Below are positions 18,418-28,069 of a DNA stretch of 64,000 nt, piece by piece. Under the pieces are notes generated by a model, which was given only the letters and a program-made list of their open reading frames with translations, did no database searches and was not told where the DNA came from. How positions within the stretch are numbered: position 1 is the stretch's first letter; each line of letters opens with the position of its first letter. Source of the stretch: Rhodococcus sp. G-MC3 (GTDB taxonomy: Bacteria > Actinomycetota > Actinomycetes > Mycobacteriales > Mycobacteriaceae); assembly GCF_030063335.1 (NCBI RefSeq), contig NZ_JASISW010000022.1, positions 31,220 to 95,219 of the forward strand, given 5' to 3'. The position numbers and the translations under genes are program-made.

Positions 18418-20016
18418 TTACCCGACCACCTCCGGCCGAACTGTCGCCCGATCGAGGTTTTCCTGTTCGCGCTCACGAATCGTCTTGTCTGCGTTGCGCT
18501 TACTGTAGCTGAAGTAGACAACGATACCGATCGCCATCCAGATCACGAACCTGAGCCATGTCTCCACGGAGAGGTTGACCATCAACCACAGGCAAGCGAC
18601 GACGGCAACGATCGGAATCCACGGCATCAGCGGAACCTTGAATCCGCGCTTCAGGTCCGGGCGCGTCCGTCGTAGGACTACGACACCGATCGAGACCAGC
18701 ACGAAGGCGAAGAGCGTCCCAATGTTGACCATCTCTTCGAGAGCGCCGATCGGGAAGAACGCCGACAGCAACGCGACCACGAATCCAACGATCAGCGTGA
18801 TGCGTACCGGCGTGCCGCGCTTGCCGGTGCGTGCCAGGCCGCGGGGCGCCAAACCGTCGCGCGACATCGCGAACAATACGCGAGTCTGCCCCAGCATCAA
18901 CACCATCACCACAGTGGTCAGGCCGGCCAGAGCACCGAACGAGATGACGTTCTTAGCCCAGGTCAGGCCATTCAGTTCGAATGCCGTCGCCAATGTGGAG
19001 CTATCCCCTGCCAGTTCGGTGTAATTCACCATTCCGGTCAGCACGAGTGTGACGGCAACGTAGAGAACTGTCACGATCGCCAGCGAGCCCAGGATTGCGC
19101 GAGGCAAAGCTTTCTGCGGCTCCTTGGTCTCCTCGGCTGTGGTGGCCACGACATCGAATCCGATGAAAGCGAAAAACACCAGGCTGGCTGCGGCGAGAAG
19201 GCCGTACCACCCGAATGTGCTGCCGCCGGCTCCGGTGGCAAACGAGAAGAGGGACTGGTGAATGCCTTCGGCCGTCGCCCCCTCCTGAGCGGGCGGAATG
19301 TACGGCGAGTAGTTCTCGGCCTTGATGTAGAACGCGCCGACGACGACGATCAGCAGCACGACGGCGACCTTGATCGCGGTGATGATCAGCGACACGCGGG
19401 AGGACAGTTTGGTGCCACTCGCCAGCAGGCCGGTGATGATCACGACGATCAGCAATGCGCCCCAGTCGATGTCGAGTCCACCGATCGTGACAATCGGTGA
19501 CACAGATCCGAGAACCTCACCGAGATAGAGCGACCAGCCCTTCGCGACAACGGACGACGCGAGGGCGAACTCGAGAACCAGATCCCACCCGATGATCCAG
19601 GCGACGAACTCGCCGAATGTCGCGTAGGAGAACGTGTATGCGCTACCGGCCACGGGAACGGTCGAGGCGAACTCCGCGTAGCACAGCGCCGCCAGACCGC
19701 AGGCAACGGCAGCCAGAACGAATGCCAGCGATACCGACGGACCCGCGACGTTGCCCGCAGTCCGGGCCGTGAGCGTGAAGATACCGGCCCCGATGACCAC
19801 GGCTACACCGAAGACGGTGAGGTCCCAGGAGGACAGGTCCTTGCGGAGCTTGGTATCGGGTTCGTCGGTCTCCCGAATGGATTGCTCAACCGATTTGGTT
19901 CGAAAGATCCCGGTCTTTCGGGCATAGCTCGACGGACGCTTCTCATCCACTGTTGTGTTCCACCTGTCGACTTCGAGTTGTTCGAGCACCTGGTCCACGC
20001 GGGTCTCGCGCGGCAT
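18418..20016 (-). CDS. APC-family (cationic amino acid transporter-like) permease
   Basis: The 532-residue protein has a ~60-residue soluble N-terminus (ending KLRKDLSSWDLTVFGVAVV), then IGAGIFTLTARTAGNVAGPS and about 12-14 membrane helices, with FAFIGFDVVATTAEETKEPQ in helix 6 as in the CAT subgroup of APC transporters. The substrate is unassigned. It lies close behind the amino-acid dehydrogenase and oxidoreductase genes on the same strand, so import of an aromatic or branched amino acid is a reasonable guess. The ATG at 20016 has only a weak ribosome binding site. Confidence 0.85.
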   Translation of the reverse strand: MPRETRVDQVLEQLEVDRWNTTVDEKRPSSYARKTGIFRTKSVEQSIRETDEPDTKLRKDLSSWDLTVFGVAVVIGAGIFTLTARTAGNVAGPSVSLAFVLAAVACGLAALCYAEFASTVPVAGSAYTFSYATFGEFVAWIIGWDLVLEFALASSVVAKGWSLYLGEVLGSVSPIVTIGGLDIDWGALLIVVIITGLLASGTKLSSRVSLIITAIKVAVVLLIVVVGAFYIKAENYSPYIPPAQEGATAEGIHQSLFSFATGAGGSTFGWYGLLAAASLVFFAFIGFDVVATTAEETKEPQKALPRAILGSLAIVTVLYVAVTLVLTGMVNYTELAGDSSTLATAFELNGLTWAKNVISFGALAGLTTVVMVLMLGQTRVLFAMSRDGLAPRGLARTGKRGTPVRITLIVGFVVALLSAFFPIGALEEMVNIGTLFAFVLVSIGVVVLRRTRPDLKRGFKVPLMPWIPIVAVVACLWLMVNLSVETWLRFVIWMAIGIVVYFSYSKRNADKTIREREQENLDRATVRPEVVG

Positions 20017-20094
20017 CCACTCGGACTGTGTTGGTAATCACAGACTACCCGAAACCGGCTCTGTAGAAATGGTTTTCGAGGAGTTTCTTCGACT

Positions 20095-21183
20095 TCAGTG
20101 GGCGGCGAGGCGCTCGTGGACGATGCTGTGCGCAGCGTGACCCGCGAGCACTCCCTGATCGCGCTGGCGCCGCAGGATTTCGGCAACCGTCGACCCGACG
20201 CGTTCCACCCGGGACGTCATCTCGGAGCGTGAACTACCGTCGATTTCGCCTGCGACCTGAATGAGACCACCGCTGTTCGCGACGTAGTCGGGGACCCATA
20301 GGATCTCACGCTGACGCAGTGTCTCCTCGACGCCCGGCTGGACGAGTTGATTGTTTGCTGCGCCGCACACGATTACAGCGTTCAGGGTGCGGACACTCTC
20401 GTCCGTCAGCGTCGCTCCCATCGCACAGGGTGCATAGATCTCGATATCGGTGTCGATGACCCGATCGGAGATACGCACGTCGGCGAAATTTGCACGAACA
20501 CGCTGCAGCGCAGCGGCATTCACGTCGGTTGCAGTGACGCTCGCACCGGCCTCGACCAGCAGCTTGATGAGGTTGTACCCGACCTTGCCGGTGCCCTCGA
20601 CGCCCACGCGTCGGCCCGTGAGATCCGTCGATCCCCAGTTGGCCTGGGCGGCCGCACGCATGGAGTGGAAGACGCCTAGCGCGGTCAGTGGCGCACTGTC
20701 GCCGGATCCGCCCGCTGCCGTCGTCCGGGAAACCACATGATCGGTCGAGCGCCCGATGACATCCATGTCGTCGGAGGTGGTTCCCACGTCACCTGCCGTG
20801 ATGTACCGGCCGCCGAGCGTCTCGACGAATCGGCCGTACGCTTCCAGCAACTCGGGCGTCTTGACGGTCGCGGGGTCGCCGATGATGACCGCTTTGCCGC
20901 CGCCGAGATGCAGGCCGGCAGCAGCCGCCTTGTACGTCATGCCGCGCGAAAGACGCAGCACATCGGTCAGAGCCGACTGCTCGTCCCGGTACGGGAAGAA
21001 CCTCGTGCCACCCAGGGCATTGCCGAGTGTCGTCGAGTGAATGGCAATGATGGCCTTCAACCCGGTCGTTGCGTCCTGGCAGAACACCACCTGCTCGTGC
21101 GGCGAATCGTCGGCGAAATCGGGACGACCGAATACTCCCGTCGATGCGAAGGTGTCCGTGCGGTGATCGTCGATCAGTGTCAT
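20095..21183 (-). CDS. Leu/Phe/Val-type amino acid dehydrogenase
   Basis: The 362-residue protein is a Glu/Leu/Phe/Val dehydrogenase: substrate-domain motif GGTRFFPYRDEQSALTDVLR, catalytic-lysine region AAGLHLGGGKAVI, GDVGTTSDDMDVIGR, and the NAD-domain GVEGTGKVGYNLIKLLVEAG with the following acidic TDVN. It oxidatively deaminates a hydrophobic amino acid to its 2-oxo acid using NAD. Because the next gene in the same direction is an indolepyruvate oxidoreductase, which takes aryl-2-oxo acids, phenylalanine is the likeliest substrate, though leucine or valine cannot be excluded. Confidence 0.87.
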   Translation of the reverse strand: MTLIDDHRTDTFASTGVFGRPDFADDSPHEQVVFCQDATTGLKAIIAIHSTTLGNALGGTRFFPYRDEQSALTDVLRLSRGMTYKAAAAGLHLGGGKAVIIGDPATVKTPELLEAYGRFVETLGGRYITAGDVGTTSDDMDVIGRSTDHVVSRTTAAGGSGDSAPLTALGVFHSMRAAAQANWGSTDLTGRRVGVEGTGKVGYNLIKLLVEAGASVTATDVNAAALQRVRANFADVRISDRVIDTDIEIYAPCAMGATLTDESVRTLNAVIVCGAANNQLVQPGVEETLRQREILWVPDYVANSGGLIQVAGEIDGSSRSEMTSRVERVGSTVAEILRRQRDQGVLAGHAAHSIVHERLAAH

Positions 21184-21207
21184 GGTTCCTGTTCCTGTGT
21201 CGGTGTA

Positions 21208-24200
21208 CTAGCGGGTGGTCGGAAGAGCTGTTGTATCGATGGACAATTCGGTGAGCCGGGCGCGGTATCGATCGACGTTCCCGAGCTTGACGTCCTCGTA
21301 GCCGCGCACGATGTCCGCTGCCGCCGCGGCCTGGGTTGCCGTGGCGTAGTTCTGTTCGGTGAGATGTTCGGCGGCGTCCAGCACCATCGACTCGTAGTGG
21401 TCGATCAGTGCTCGTTCCAGTCGCCGAACGTGTGCGTACCCGAACGGGTCGAAGGCTGTGCCGCGCAGCTTCTTCCCCCTGGCGAGAACGCGCATGGGGA
21501 GATGCAGGTTGGGTCCGAGCCCGATCTTCTTGGCGCGCCCGAGGGCCTTCAGCGCGGGTGGATGCAGCTTGTAGGTGAGCTTCTCTCCCCCGGGCACCTC
21601 CGACGACACCGACGCGAGGAACGCTGGGTCGGTCAGGAGCCGGGCCACCTCGTACTCGTCCTTGTAGGCCATGAACTTGAACAATCCCTGTGCCACGGCC
21701 TCGCTGAACTCGGTGCAGTCACCGACCGTGCGCTCCTTTGCCCATACCTGCTGGACGACGGCCAGATACCTGGAGGCAATTTTCTCGCTCTGGTAGGCGA
21801 CGAGCTCGCCGGCGCGGCGTTCGACGAGTTCACGAACCACGCCGCCGACAGTGATCGAGTTCAGTAGTCGCTCCGGCGCCGGGGTGATGGTCCGAGTGGC
21901 CATCGGAGCGGCCTGCGTCATCGCGGTGCGGAACGCTGCAGGATCGTCGACCGAGACGCGGCCCCAACGGAACGCAGCGTGGTTCGCCTGCACCGCAACA
22001 CCGTTGATCGCGATGGCTTCTTCGATGGCGTCGGCCGGGATCGGCAGTCCGCCGACCTGGTAGGCCGCTCCGACGAGGAGGAAGTTCGCTGCGGCGGTGT
22101 TGCCGAAGAGCGTCTCCGCAGCCGCCAGCGCATCGAAGCTCACGAGTTGCTTGGACAGCACGTCGAGTCGATCGAGCAGACCGCTCTCGTCCGGGTACGA
22201 GACGGACGGGTCGTAAACCATCTCGCCCGTCGCCGTCCGGCTGGTCGACGCAACCGTGACCGTCCGTGCGGGATCGGCGAAGCCTGCGTTCTTGCCATCG
22301 GCCGCGGTGAGCAGATCGAACGCCAGGATGCAGTCCGCCGAGGAGGGGCTGATGCGATTGGACGGTTCGGCGCGATGTGGACTCAGTCGCAGGTGCGAGG
22401 TGACCGGACCTGCCTTCTGGCTCAACCCGGTCTGGTCCAACCCCTCGACGTGCAGACCCGAGCGCAAGCCGGCCATGCCGAGCACCTGGTTGACGGTGAC
22501 GATGCCGGTCCCGCCGATGCCGGCGAGGAAGATATTATGCGTCGCCTCGACTGTCGGGAGCACGACGTCCGATACCGACGGCGGCTGTGCCACAGCCTTC
22601 TTCACCGTCGCCACCGGCGTCTCTGGGAGCTCGACGGTGACGAACGACGGGCAATCGCCGTCGAGGCAGGAGTAGTCGGTGTTGCAACTGCCCTGGTCGA
22701 TACGGGTCTTGCGACCGAACTCGGTATCGACCGGTTGCACCGAGAGGCAGTTGCTCTTGACACCGCAGTCGCCGCAGCCCTCGCACACGGCCTCGTTGAT
22801 CACCACGCGCGTCCGTCGCACAGGGAGGGTGCCCCGCTTGCGTTTACGACGCGCCTCCGCGGCGCATTGCTGGTCGTAAATCAGGACGGTGACGCCCGTG
22901 GTGTCCCGCAGGAGTCGTTGCGCCTCGTCGAGCCGGTCCCGATCCCACAGCACGGTCCCGACGGCGAACGACGCACCCCGGTGACGCTCGGGCTCGTCGG
23001 CGCAGACGATGATCTTCGCTACACCCTCGGCGGCGAGTTTGTGGGTCAGGTCGGGAACGCTCAGACTCGCCTCGGCGTCCTGAGCGCCGGTCATGGCGAC
23101 GGCGGAGTTGAACAAGATCTTGTAGGTGATGTTCACCCCGGCGGCAATGCAAGCCTGCACGGCGAGCTGCCCTGAGTGGAAATACGTTCCGTCACCGACG
23201 TTCTGGAAGATGTGCCCGACGTCGGTGAACGGGGATTGTCCGATCCACTGCGCCCCTTCGCCGCCCATCTGCGTCAGACCTGTCACCTGCGAGTCGGTAC
23301 GCGAGGACATCGTGACGAGAGTGTGGCAACCGATTCCGCCGCCTGCCAGAGAGCCTTCCGGAACCGCAGTCGATCGGTTGTGCGGGCACCCCGAGCAGAA
23401 GTACGGGGTTCGCTTGGAGGACAGGACGGTGAGCTCGAGCGGTGGTGGTGGTGGCGGCACGATCATGTCCACACGGCCGGACAGCAGCGTGCGCAACGGC
23501 TTTCGCAGCCGCGCGGCGGTCAGCTCGCCGTCGGCGGGGATCAGCAGGCTACCGGAGGGCGCACGTTTGCCGACGACTGCCGGGGCATGGCCCGAGCCGT
23601 ACAACGCATCCTTGACCTGTGCCTCGACGAAGGACGTCTTGTCCTCGACGACGAGCACGGTCTCGACGCCGCGTGCGAGCTGACGGACTTTCGCCGAACC
23701 GAGCGGGTACGGCATTCCGACACGCAGAATGCGGATGCCCGCGTCGACGAGCCGGTCGTCGTCGAGACCGAGTTCGCGCAGGGCCTGGCGAACCGAATCG
23801 TAGGCGGTTCCCACGGCAACGATGCCCAGCCACGCGTTGTCCGGATCGATCTCGATCGAGTCGATGTCGTTGGCCGCGTTGAATGCTTCGACCATCGCCC
23901 ACCGCGGGCCGTAGAGGTCGGCTTCGGCGAGGACGCTGTCCGGCGGCGGACCGGGAACACGTTGACGGTAGGTCCACGGCCGCCCTTCCCACTCGATCGA
24001 CGGTGAGACGATCTCGAAGTCGGAGAAGTTGCGATCGAGCGTCCACAACCCGTCGGCGACGTCGGCGTTGATCTTCATGGCCGACCAGCAACCGGACAGT
24101 CGGGACAGGGCGACGCCGTACAACCCGAAGGCGATGATCTCTTCGGCATTGCGCGGGAAAAAGATTGGCATGCTCAGAGCCGCGAGCGAGCGTTCGCTGG

Positions 24201-24696
24201 CAGCTGGAACAGTCGACGACTTTGCGGCTGGGTCGTCGCCCACCAGAACGAGTGCGCCGCCGGCCGGATGTGCGCCGTACATCGCGCCGTGGCGCAACGC
24301 ATCGCTTGCTCGGTCGAGGCCGGGCCCCTTGCCGTACCAGACGCCGACAACTCCGTCATGGGTTGCCGATCCACTCGGAAGCTCGAGCTGGCTTCCCCAC
24401 ACCGAGGTCGCGGCAAGTTCTTCGTTCATGCCGGGCACTAGGCGTACTTCGTGGACCGAACCGATTTCGGGGATGCCGGCCAGCAGTCGGTCCAGACCGG
24501 CCAACGGGCTTCCCTGGTATCCCGAAACGAACGTCGCGACGTTGCGCCCGGCCCGCTGGTCGCGTACGTGCTGTTCCACGAGCTGGCGTGCGATGGCCTG
24601 CACTCCAGTCATGAGCGTCGGGCCGGAGTCGGCTCGGTACCGATCGGCGGGATCGAAGTCCGTTTGGACCGTCACTACGTCGTCGAGTTGGGACAT
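21208..24696 (-). CDS. Indolepyruvate ferredoxin oxidoreductase (fused alpha/gamma type)
   Basis: This is a single 1162-residue chain, as in aerobic actinobacteria and proteobacteria. The N-terminal domain has TFVSGYQGSPLAGLDRLLAG; the TPP-binding region lies near residues 400-560 (YFCSGCPHNRS). A ferredoxin-like insertion near 635 has CEGCGDCGVKSNC, then CNTDYSC and DGDCP, giving cysteines for [4Fe-4S] clusters. The gamma domain near 727 has GIGGTGIVTVNQVLGMAGLR and LDQTGLSQKAGPV. It decarboxylates aryl pyruvates to acyl-CoA with ferredoxin reduction. The ATG at 24696 has GAGG 11 bases upstream. An Lrp gene is divergent. Confidence 0.92.
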   Translation of the reverse strand: MSQLDDVVTVQTDFDPADRYRADSGPTLMTGVQAIARQLVEQHVRDQRAGRNVATFVSGYQGSPLAGLDRLLAGIPEIGSVHEVRLVPGMNEELAATSVWGSQLELPSGSATHDGVVGVWYGKGPGLDRASDALRHGAMYGAHPAGGALVLVGDDPAAKSSTVPAASERSLAALSMPIFFPRNAEEIIAFGLYGVALSRLSGCWSAMKINADVADGLWTLDRNFSDFEIVSPSIEWEGRPWTYRQRVPGPPPDSVLAEADLYGPRWAMVEAFNAANDIDSIEIDPDNAWLGIVAVGTAYDSVRQALRELGLDDDRLVDAGIRILRVGMPYPLGSAKVRQLARGVETVLVVEDKTSFVEAQVKDALYGSGHAPAVVGKRAPSGSLLIPADGELTAARLRKPLRTLLSGRVDMIVPPPPPPLELTVLSSKRTPYFCSGCPHNRSTAVPEGSLAGGGIGCHTLVTMSSRTDSQVTGLTQMGGEGAQWIGQSPFTDVGHIFQNVGDGTYFHSGQLAVQACIAAGVNITYKILFNSAVAMTGAQDAEASLSVPDLTHKLAAEGVAKIIVCADEPERHRGASFAVGTVLWDRDRLDEAQRLLRDTTGVTVLIYDQQCAAEARRKRKRGTLPVRRTRVVINEAVCEGCGDCGVKSNCLSVQPVDTEFGRKTRIDQGSCNTDYSCLDGDCPSFVTVELPETPVATVKKAVAQPPSVSDVVLPTVEATHNIFLAGIGGTGIVTVNQVLGMAGLRSGLHVEGLDQTGLSQKAGPVTSHLRLSPHRAEPSNRISPSSADCILAFDLLTAADGKNAGFADPARTVTVASTSRTATGEMVYDPSVSYPDESGLLDRLDVLSKQLVSFDALAAAETLFGNTAAANFLLVGAAYQVGGLPIPADAIEEAIAINGVAVQANHAAFRWGRVSVDDPAAFRTAMTQAAPMATRTITPAPERLLNSITVGGVVRELVERRAGELVAYQSEKIASRYLAVVQQVWAKERTVGDCTEFSEAVAQGLFKFMAYKDEYEVARLLTDPAFLASVSSEVPGGEKLTYKLHPPALKALGRAKKIGLGPNLHLPMRVLARGKKLRGTAFDPFGYAHVRRLERALIDHYESMVLDAAEHLTEQNYATATQAAAAADIVRGYEDVKLGNVDRYRARLTELSIDTTALPTTR

Positions 24697-24807
24697 CGGA
24701 TGAAGCACCTCGCAGTAGGCGAAAGCCGGTTAGTTGACCTATCGGTACCGCAACCATGTACCTGCATCACACGACGGTCAATTGATGCGTGTACAACTAA
24801 GCATATT

Positions 24808-24822
24808 GATCAGACAGTGATC
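24808..24822. promoter_or_regulatory. Inverted repeat, candidate Lrp site
   Basis: GATCA and TGATC flank GACAG between the divergent oxidoreductase and Lrp genes, 26 bp before the Lrp start. The short arms make this a modest candidate. Confidence 0.35.
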
Positions 24823-24847
24823 TGGAACACCTTTGGAGGTCTACGAA

Positions 24848-25354
24848 ATGCTCACCATTGACCAGTTGGATGCCGAGCTGATCGGCCTGCTGACAACCGA
24901 CGCCCGCGCGGGGATCGTCGAACTCGCGGCGACACTCGGGGTAACCCGCAATACCGTTCAGTCCCGAATCAAACGCCTGGAGGACACCGGACTCATTCGC
25001 AGTTTTCGTCCTGAACTCGACTTGTCGCTGGCCGGAATTGACGTTCAGGCCTTCCTCGCTCTCGAACTCGAACAGGGATACCTCACGTCCGTCGTGGCAG
25101 CACTGAAGGAGATCCCGGAGGTGCTCGAAATGCACGCGACGACGGGAAGGGAGGATCTGCTCGTTCGAGTCGCGACGCGTGATCACGCGAGTTTGCAGGA
25201 GCTCATCGAGAAAGTGCTCAGCATTGTTGGTGTGTGGCACTCGAGCACCACCGTCGCGTTGACGACGCCCCTGCCCTACCGCACCCAGCCGTTGCTGCAG
25301 GCGATCACCAGCGACGCCGGGTGGGGACGGTCGACGCCGTCACCGCAGGTGTGA
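24848..25354 (+). CDS. Lrp/AsnC family transcriptional regulator
   Basis: The 168-residue protein has the Lrp N-terminal HTH (IDQLDAELIGLLTTDARAGI, VELAATLGVTRNTVQSRIKR, LEDTGLI) and a C-terminal RAM ligand domain (VQAFLALELEQGY, VLEMHATTGREDLLVRVATR). GGAGG 8 bases before the ATG at 24848 fixes the start. Lrp proteins sense amino acids; divergence from the indolepyruvate oxidoreductase gene suggests it controls that operon and the amino-acid dehydrogenase. Confidence 0.9.
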   Translation: MLTIDQLDAELIGLLTTDARAGIVELAATLGVTRNTVQSRIKRLEDTGLIRSFRPELDLSLAGIDVQAFLALELEQGYLTSVVAALKEIPEVLEMHATTGREDLLVRVATRDHASLQELIEKVLSIVGVWHSSTTVALTTPLPYRTQPLLQAITSDAGWGRSTPSPQV

Positions 25355-25466
25355 ACGATCGAGCCTGCCGTGTTCTCTTCGAAGAATTCGACCACCTCTT
25401 GTGCTGCATCGAGGTGGGCGGCGATTTTGTCGGCGTCGACGTTTCTACGTCGGCCTTCTCCACGCG

Positions 25467-25985
25467 TTAGATTTTGCGGCGTAGTCCAGGAATGCGATTG
25501 ACGGCAGTGCTGAGCTGGGCGGAGGACTCATTGATTGCATCGATGCTGGGCCCGAGCGTTGTCAGTTGCGGCGCGATGGCTGCGATAGTAGCGCTGAGGT
25601 CCGCAATCTGATCGAGAGTGCCTCCGTCGGCCACCAGTCGTTCCAGGAGGCCGTTCGTGGCCAGCACTTGTTCTGCTGCACCGCCTGGTTCGAGAACACG
25701 GTCGACGATTCCTCCGCGTGCGAGGAGCGTGTCTATCGAGCCGCCTGCCGCCAGGGCTCGACCCAACGGCCTGTCGGGGGCCGCCAGTGCGGTGATCTTC
25801 GACAGCGCTGCAACGACAGTGATGAGCGTTCGAGGATCCGCCCACTTGACCGCCGACGCGGCCGTAGCACCGGCGTTACCCAATGCCCGTCCTGTGTGAA
25901 CCAGCGTGCGGCCGCTGTAGACAAGCACTCGACCTGCGGTCCCAAGTGGCCTATCAGGGACGATCTGCGTGCGCTCGAGCTGCAC
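25467..25985 (-). CDS. Hypothetical protein with GG-LL repeats
   Basis: The protein has about 172 residues and a GTG start preceded by GGAGG at 9-base spacing. Residues ~73-125 carry about four imperfect ~12-residue repeats of the form (A/G)GG-x-hydrophobic-D-x-LL (GGSIDTLLAR, GGIVDRVLEP, GGAAEQVLAT, NGLLERLVAD, GGTLDQIADL). The rest is alanine-rich and probably helical. No function is recognised. It is monocistronic, between the Lrp gene and the lysine/arginine monooxygenase operon. Confidence 0.65.
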   Translation of the reverse strand: MQLERTQIVPDRPLGTAGRVLVYSGRTLVHTGRALGNAGATAASAVKWADPRTLITVVAALSKITALAAPDRPLGRALAAGGSIDTLLARGGIVDRVLEPGGAAEQVLATNGLLERLVADGGTLDQIADLSATIAAIAPQLTTLGPSIDAINESSAQLSTAVNRIPGLRRKI

Positions 25986-26380
25986 TCTCTCTCGCCTCCG
26001 TTATCGTAATGGCTGCGCACGGTCGACTACGAAACCGGCTTGGCACTCTGCTTCCGCGTTCGCCTCCAGTATGTCCTCTGCTTTTCGCTCCATCGTTCTG
26101 CACGTCATCGAAGTGCCTCCGGTCGAGTGACCTTAAACCTCCAGGCGGCTCTACTGACCGGACTAATGGTGTACGAGTGCTGACCCTCGCGAGCAAATAC
26201 CCATCGGAGTCCCCTCGAACCATTTCGACCGGTCCAGGTTTGCGATACAACCCGAGGATCCCGATTCAACAAGGCGGGCACAACGTCACGACCTGTACCG
26301 CGGTTTGACGACACTGCTGATCCGGCGCATGGTCTTTCACCGCTACGAGATGATGGCCACGTTGTTCCGAGCGTGCTCGG
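25986..26380. other. Intergenic stretch with nothing recognisable
   Basis: I see no credible reading frame with a ribosome binding site, no RNA gene and no strong hairpin here. It presumably holds the promoter of the minus-strand hypothetical gene and the end of the monooxygenase transcript. Confidence 0.4.
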
Positions 26381-28069
26381 TCAGTCACCCAGGCGGATCG
26401 GAGCCAGATCGGCGAATACGTCTCCGGGACCTGGATTCTCCTCGGCGCACTTACCGCCCAGGTGATTGACGACGCCCCACACTGCGTTCAGCGCCGTCTG
26501 AATCGCGCCCTCGGCCCAGCCTGCGGTCCACGAGACGTCGTCGCCCGCGAGAAAGATTCCGCGGTGACGCGGATCGAGATCGTCCTGCACGAAGTGGGTG
26601 AACAACCGTTCCTGATACCGATAGTGCCCGGGCAGGTTCGCCTTGAACGCCCCCATGAAGTCCCGCTCCGTCTCCCAGGAGAGCGTCACGGGAGTCGCGA
26701 TGATGTGGCTACGGAAGTCGACCCCCGGATAGATCTCCTCCAGCGATTTGAGCATGACGTTCATTCGCTCGTCGGCGTCGAGGGGGAGCAATTTGAGCGA
26801 ATCGTCGGACCAGGTGTACGACAGGCAAATCAACCCCGGTTTGCCCTCTCCCTGGTCGAGGAGATACGTGCCGCGACTCATCCGATCGGTCAGCGTCATG
26901 CTCACCAGATCACGGCCGGTCTTCGGATCCTTGTCTTTCCAGAACGGACGGTCGACGAGTGCGAACACCTTCGTCGAACCCATGTAGTGCGTGCGCTCGA
27001 TGGCGGTCCAATGATCGATCGGAAACAGATCGTCGTCGCAACGAATGTTGTTGAGCAGCATCCAACTCTGCGCCGTGACGACGGCTGCGGGATAGGTGCG
27101 GATCGCACCCGTCGAATCGGTGACGGTGATGTTGTTCGGTGCGGTGCGGCGAAGTTCCACCACCCGCGGGCTCGCAGCGCCACCGTTGATCGACTGCACC
27201 GATGTTCCCGCCGGCCAGTGGGCCATGGATTCGGGGCTGCGCGTCCACAGACGCATGGGCAGCTGCTGAGAACCGCCGACGATGCCGCGGTGATGATCGT
27301 CCGCTGCCGTGCACACCACACGCAGGATCTCCAGGATCGAGTTGGGATAGTCGGTGTCCCAGCCCCCGGTACCGAATCCCACCTGCCCGAACACCTCACG
27401 CATGCGGAAGGATTGAAAGTGCTCGGAGGAGGCGAGGAAACCGTAGAACGTCTGATCGTCGAGGGAGACGACGAGTTCGTTCCACACGCGCTTGATAGCG
27501 GCCACGTCGCGGTCCCGAATCGCCCGCTGCAGGGGTACCAGCGCGGCGTGCTGCTCGAGCGTGTTGTTCCAGGCCTGCGCCACCTCCGTGTATATCGGCG
27601 GTAGATCGCTGAGATGCTGCGCGTAGTGACTCTCGCCCTTGAGATCGATCACCGTACTCGGCGTCACCTCGGCGAGCGGGTTGGGAAACGGTGTGGTCTC
27701 GAGCGCCATCTCGTCGAGGTAGTGAAACAGAGTGGTGGACGAGGGCGGGAACCGCATAGCTCCCATCTCGGCCACGACGCCCGGGTGGCCGTCGAACTCC
27801 ACCGAGCGCATCCGGCCCCCGATCTGATCCGACTCGTAGACAATGGGTTTGAGCCCGATCTTAAGCAATTCGTAGGCGGTGATCATGCCCGAGAGTCCAC
27901 CGCCGATCACTGCCACCTCGGTGCCGAGCGCAAGCTCGGGAACCGATCCCAGGCCAGCGGGGCTCGCGACGTAGTCGTCGTAGGCGAACGGAAAGTCCGG
28001 CCCGAACATCGTCAGCGGCGGGTGTTCGGTCTCGGAGGCGGTGCTGTCCGGGGTGACGGGGACGGTCAT
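26381..28069 (-). CDS. davB: L-lysine (or L-arginine) 2-monooxygenase, FAD-dependent
   Basis: The 562-residue flavin amine oxidase aligns by eye along its length with Pseudomonas DavB: FGPDFPFAYDDYVASPAGLG near residue 22, EVAVIGGGLSGMITAYELL near 51, GGRMRS, REVFGQVGFGTGGWDTDYPN, and the C-terminal GIFLAGDDVSWTAGWAEGAI then NPGPGDVFADLAPI. This family oxidatively decarboxylates an L-amino acid to the amide (lysine to 5-aminovaleramide; arginine to 4-guanidinobutyramide). Its ATG overlaps the amidase stop (ATGA). The ureohydrolase gene nearby makes arginine a serious alternative substrate. Confidence 0.85.
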   Translation of the reverse strand: MTVPVTPDSTASETEHPPLTMFGPDFPFAYDDYVASPAGLGSVPELALGTEVAVIGGGLSGMITAYELLKIGLKPIVYESDQIGGRMRSVEFDGHPGVVAEMGAMRFPPSSTTLFHYLDEMALETTPFPNPLAEVTPSTVIDLKGESHYAQHLSDLPPIYTEVAQAWNNTLEQHAALVPLQRAIRDRDVAAIKRVWNELVVSLDDQTFYGFLASSEHFQSFRMREVFGQVGFGTGGWDTDYPNSILEILRVVCTAADDHHRGIVGGSQQLPMRLWTRSPESMAHWPAGTSVQSINGGAASPRVVELRRTAPNNITVTDSTGAIRTYPAAVVTAQSWMLLNNIRCDDDLFPIDHWTAIERTHYMGSTKVFALVDRPFWKDKDPKTGRDLVSMTLTDRMSRGTYLLDQGEGKPGLICLSYTWSDDSLKLLPLDADERMNVMLKSLEEIYPGVDFRSHIIATPVTLSWETERDFMGAFKANLPGHYRYQERLFTHFVQDDLDPRHRGIFLAGDDVSWTAGWAEGAIQTALNAVWGVVNHLGGKCAEENPGPGDVFADLAPIRLGD

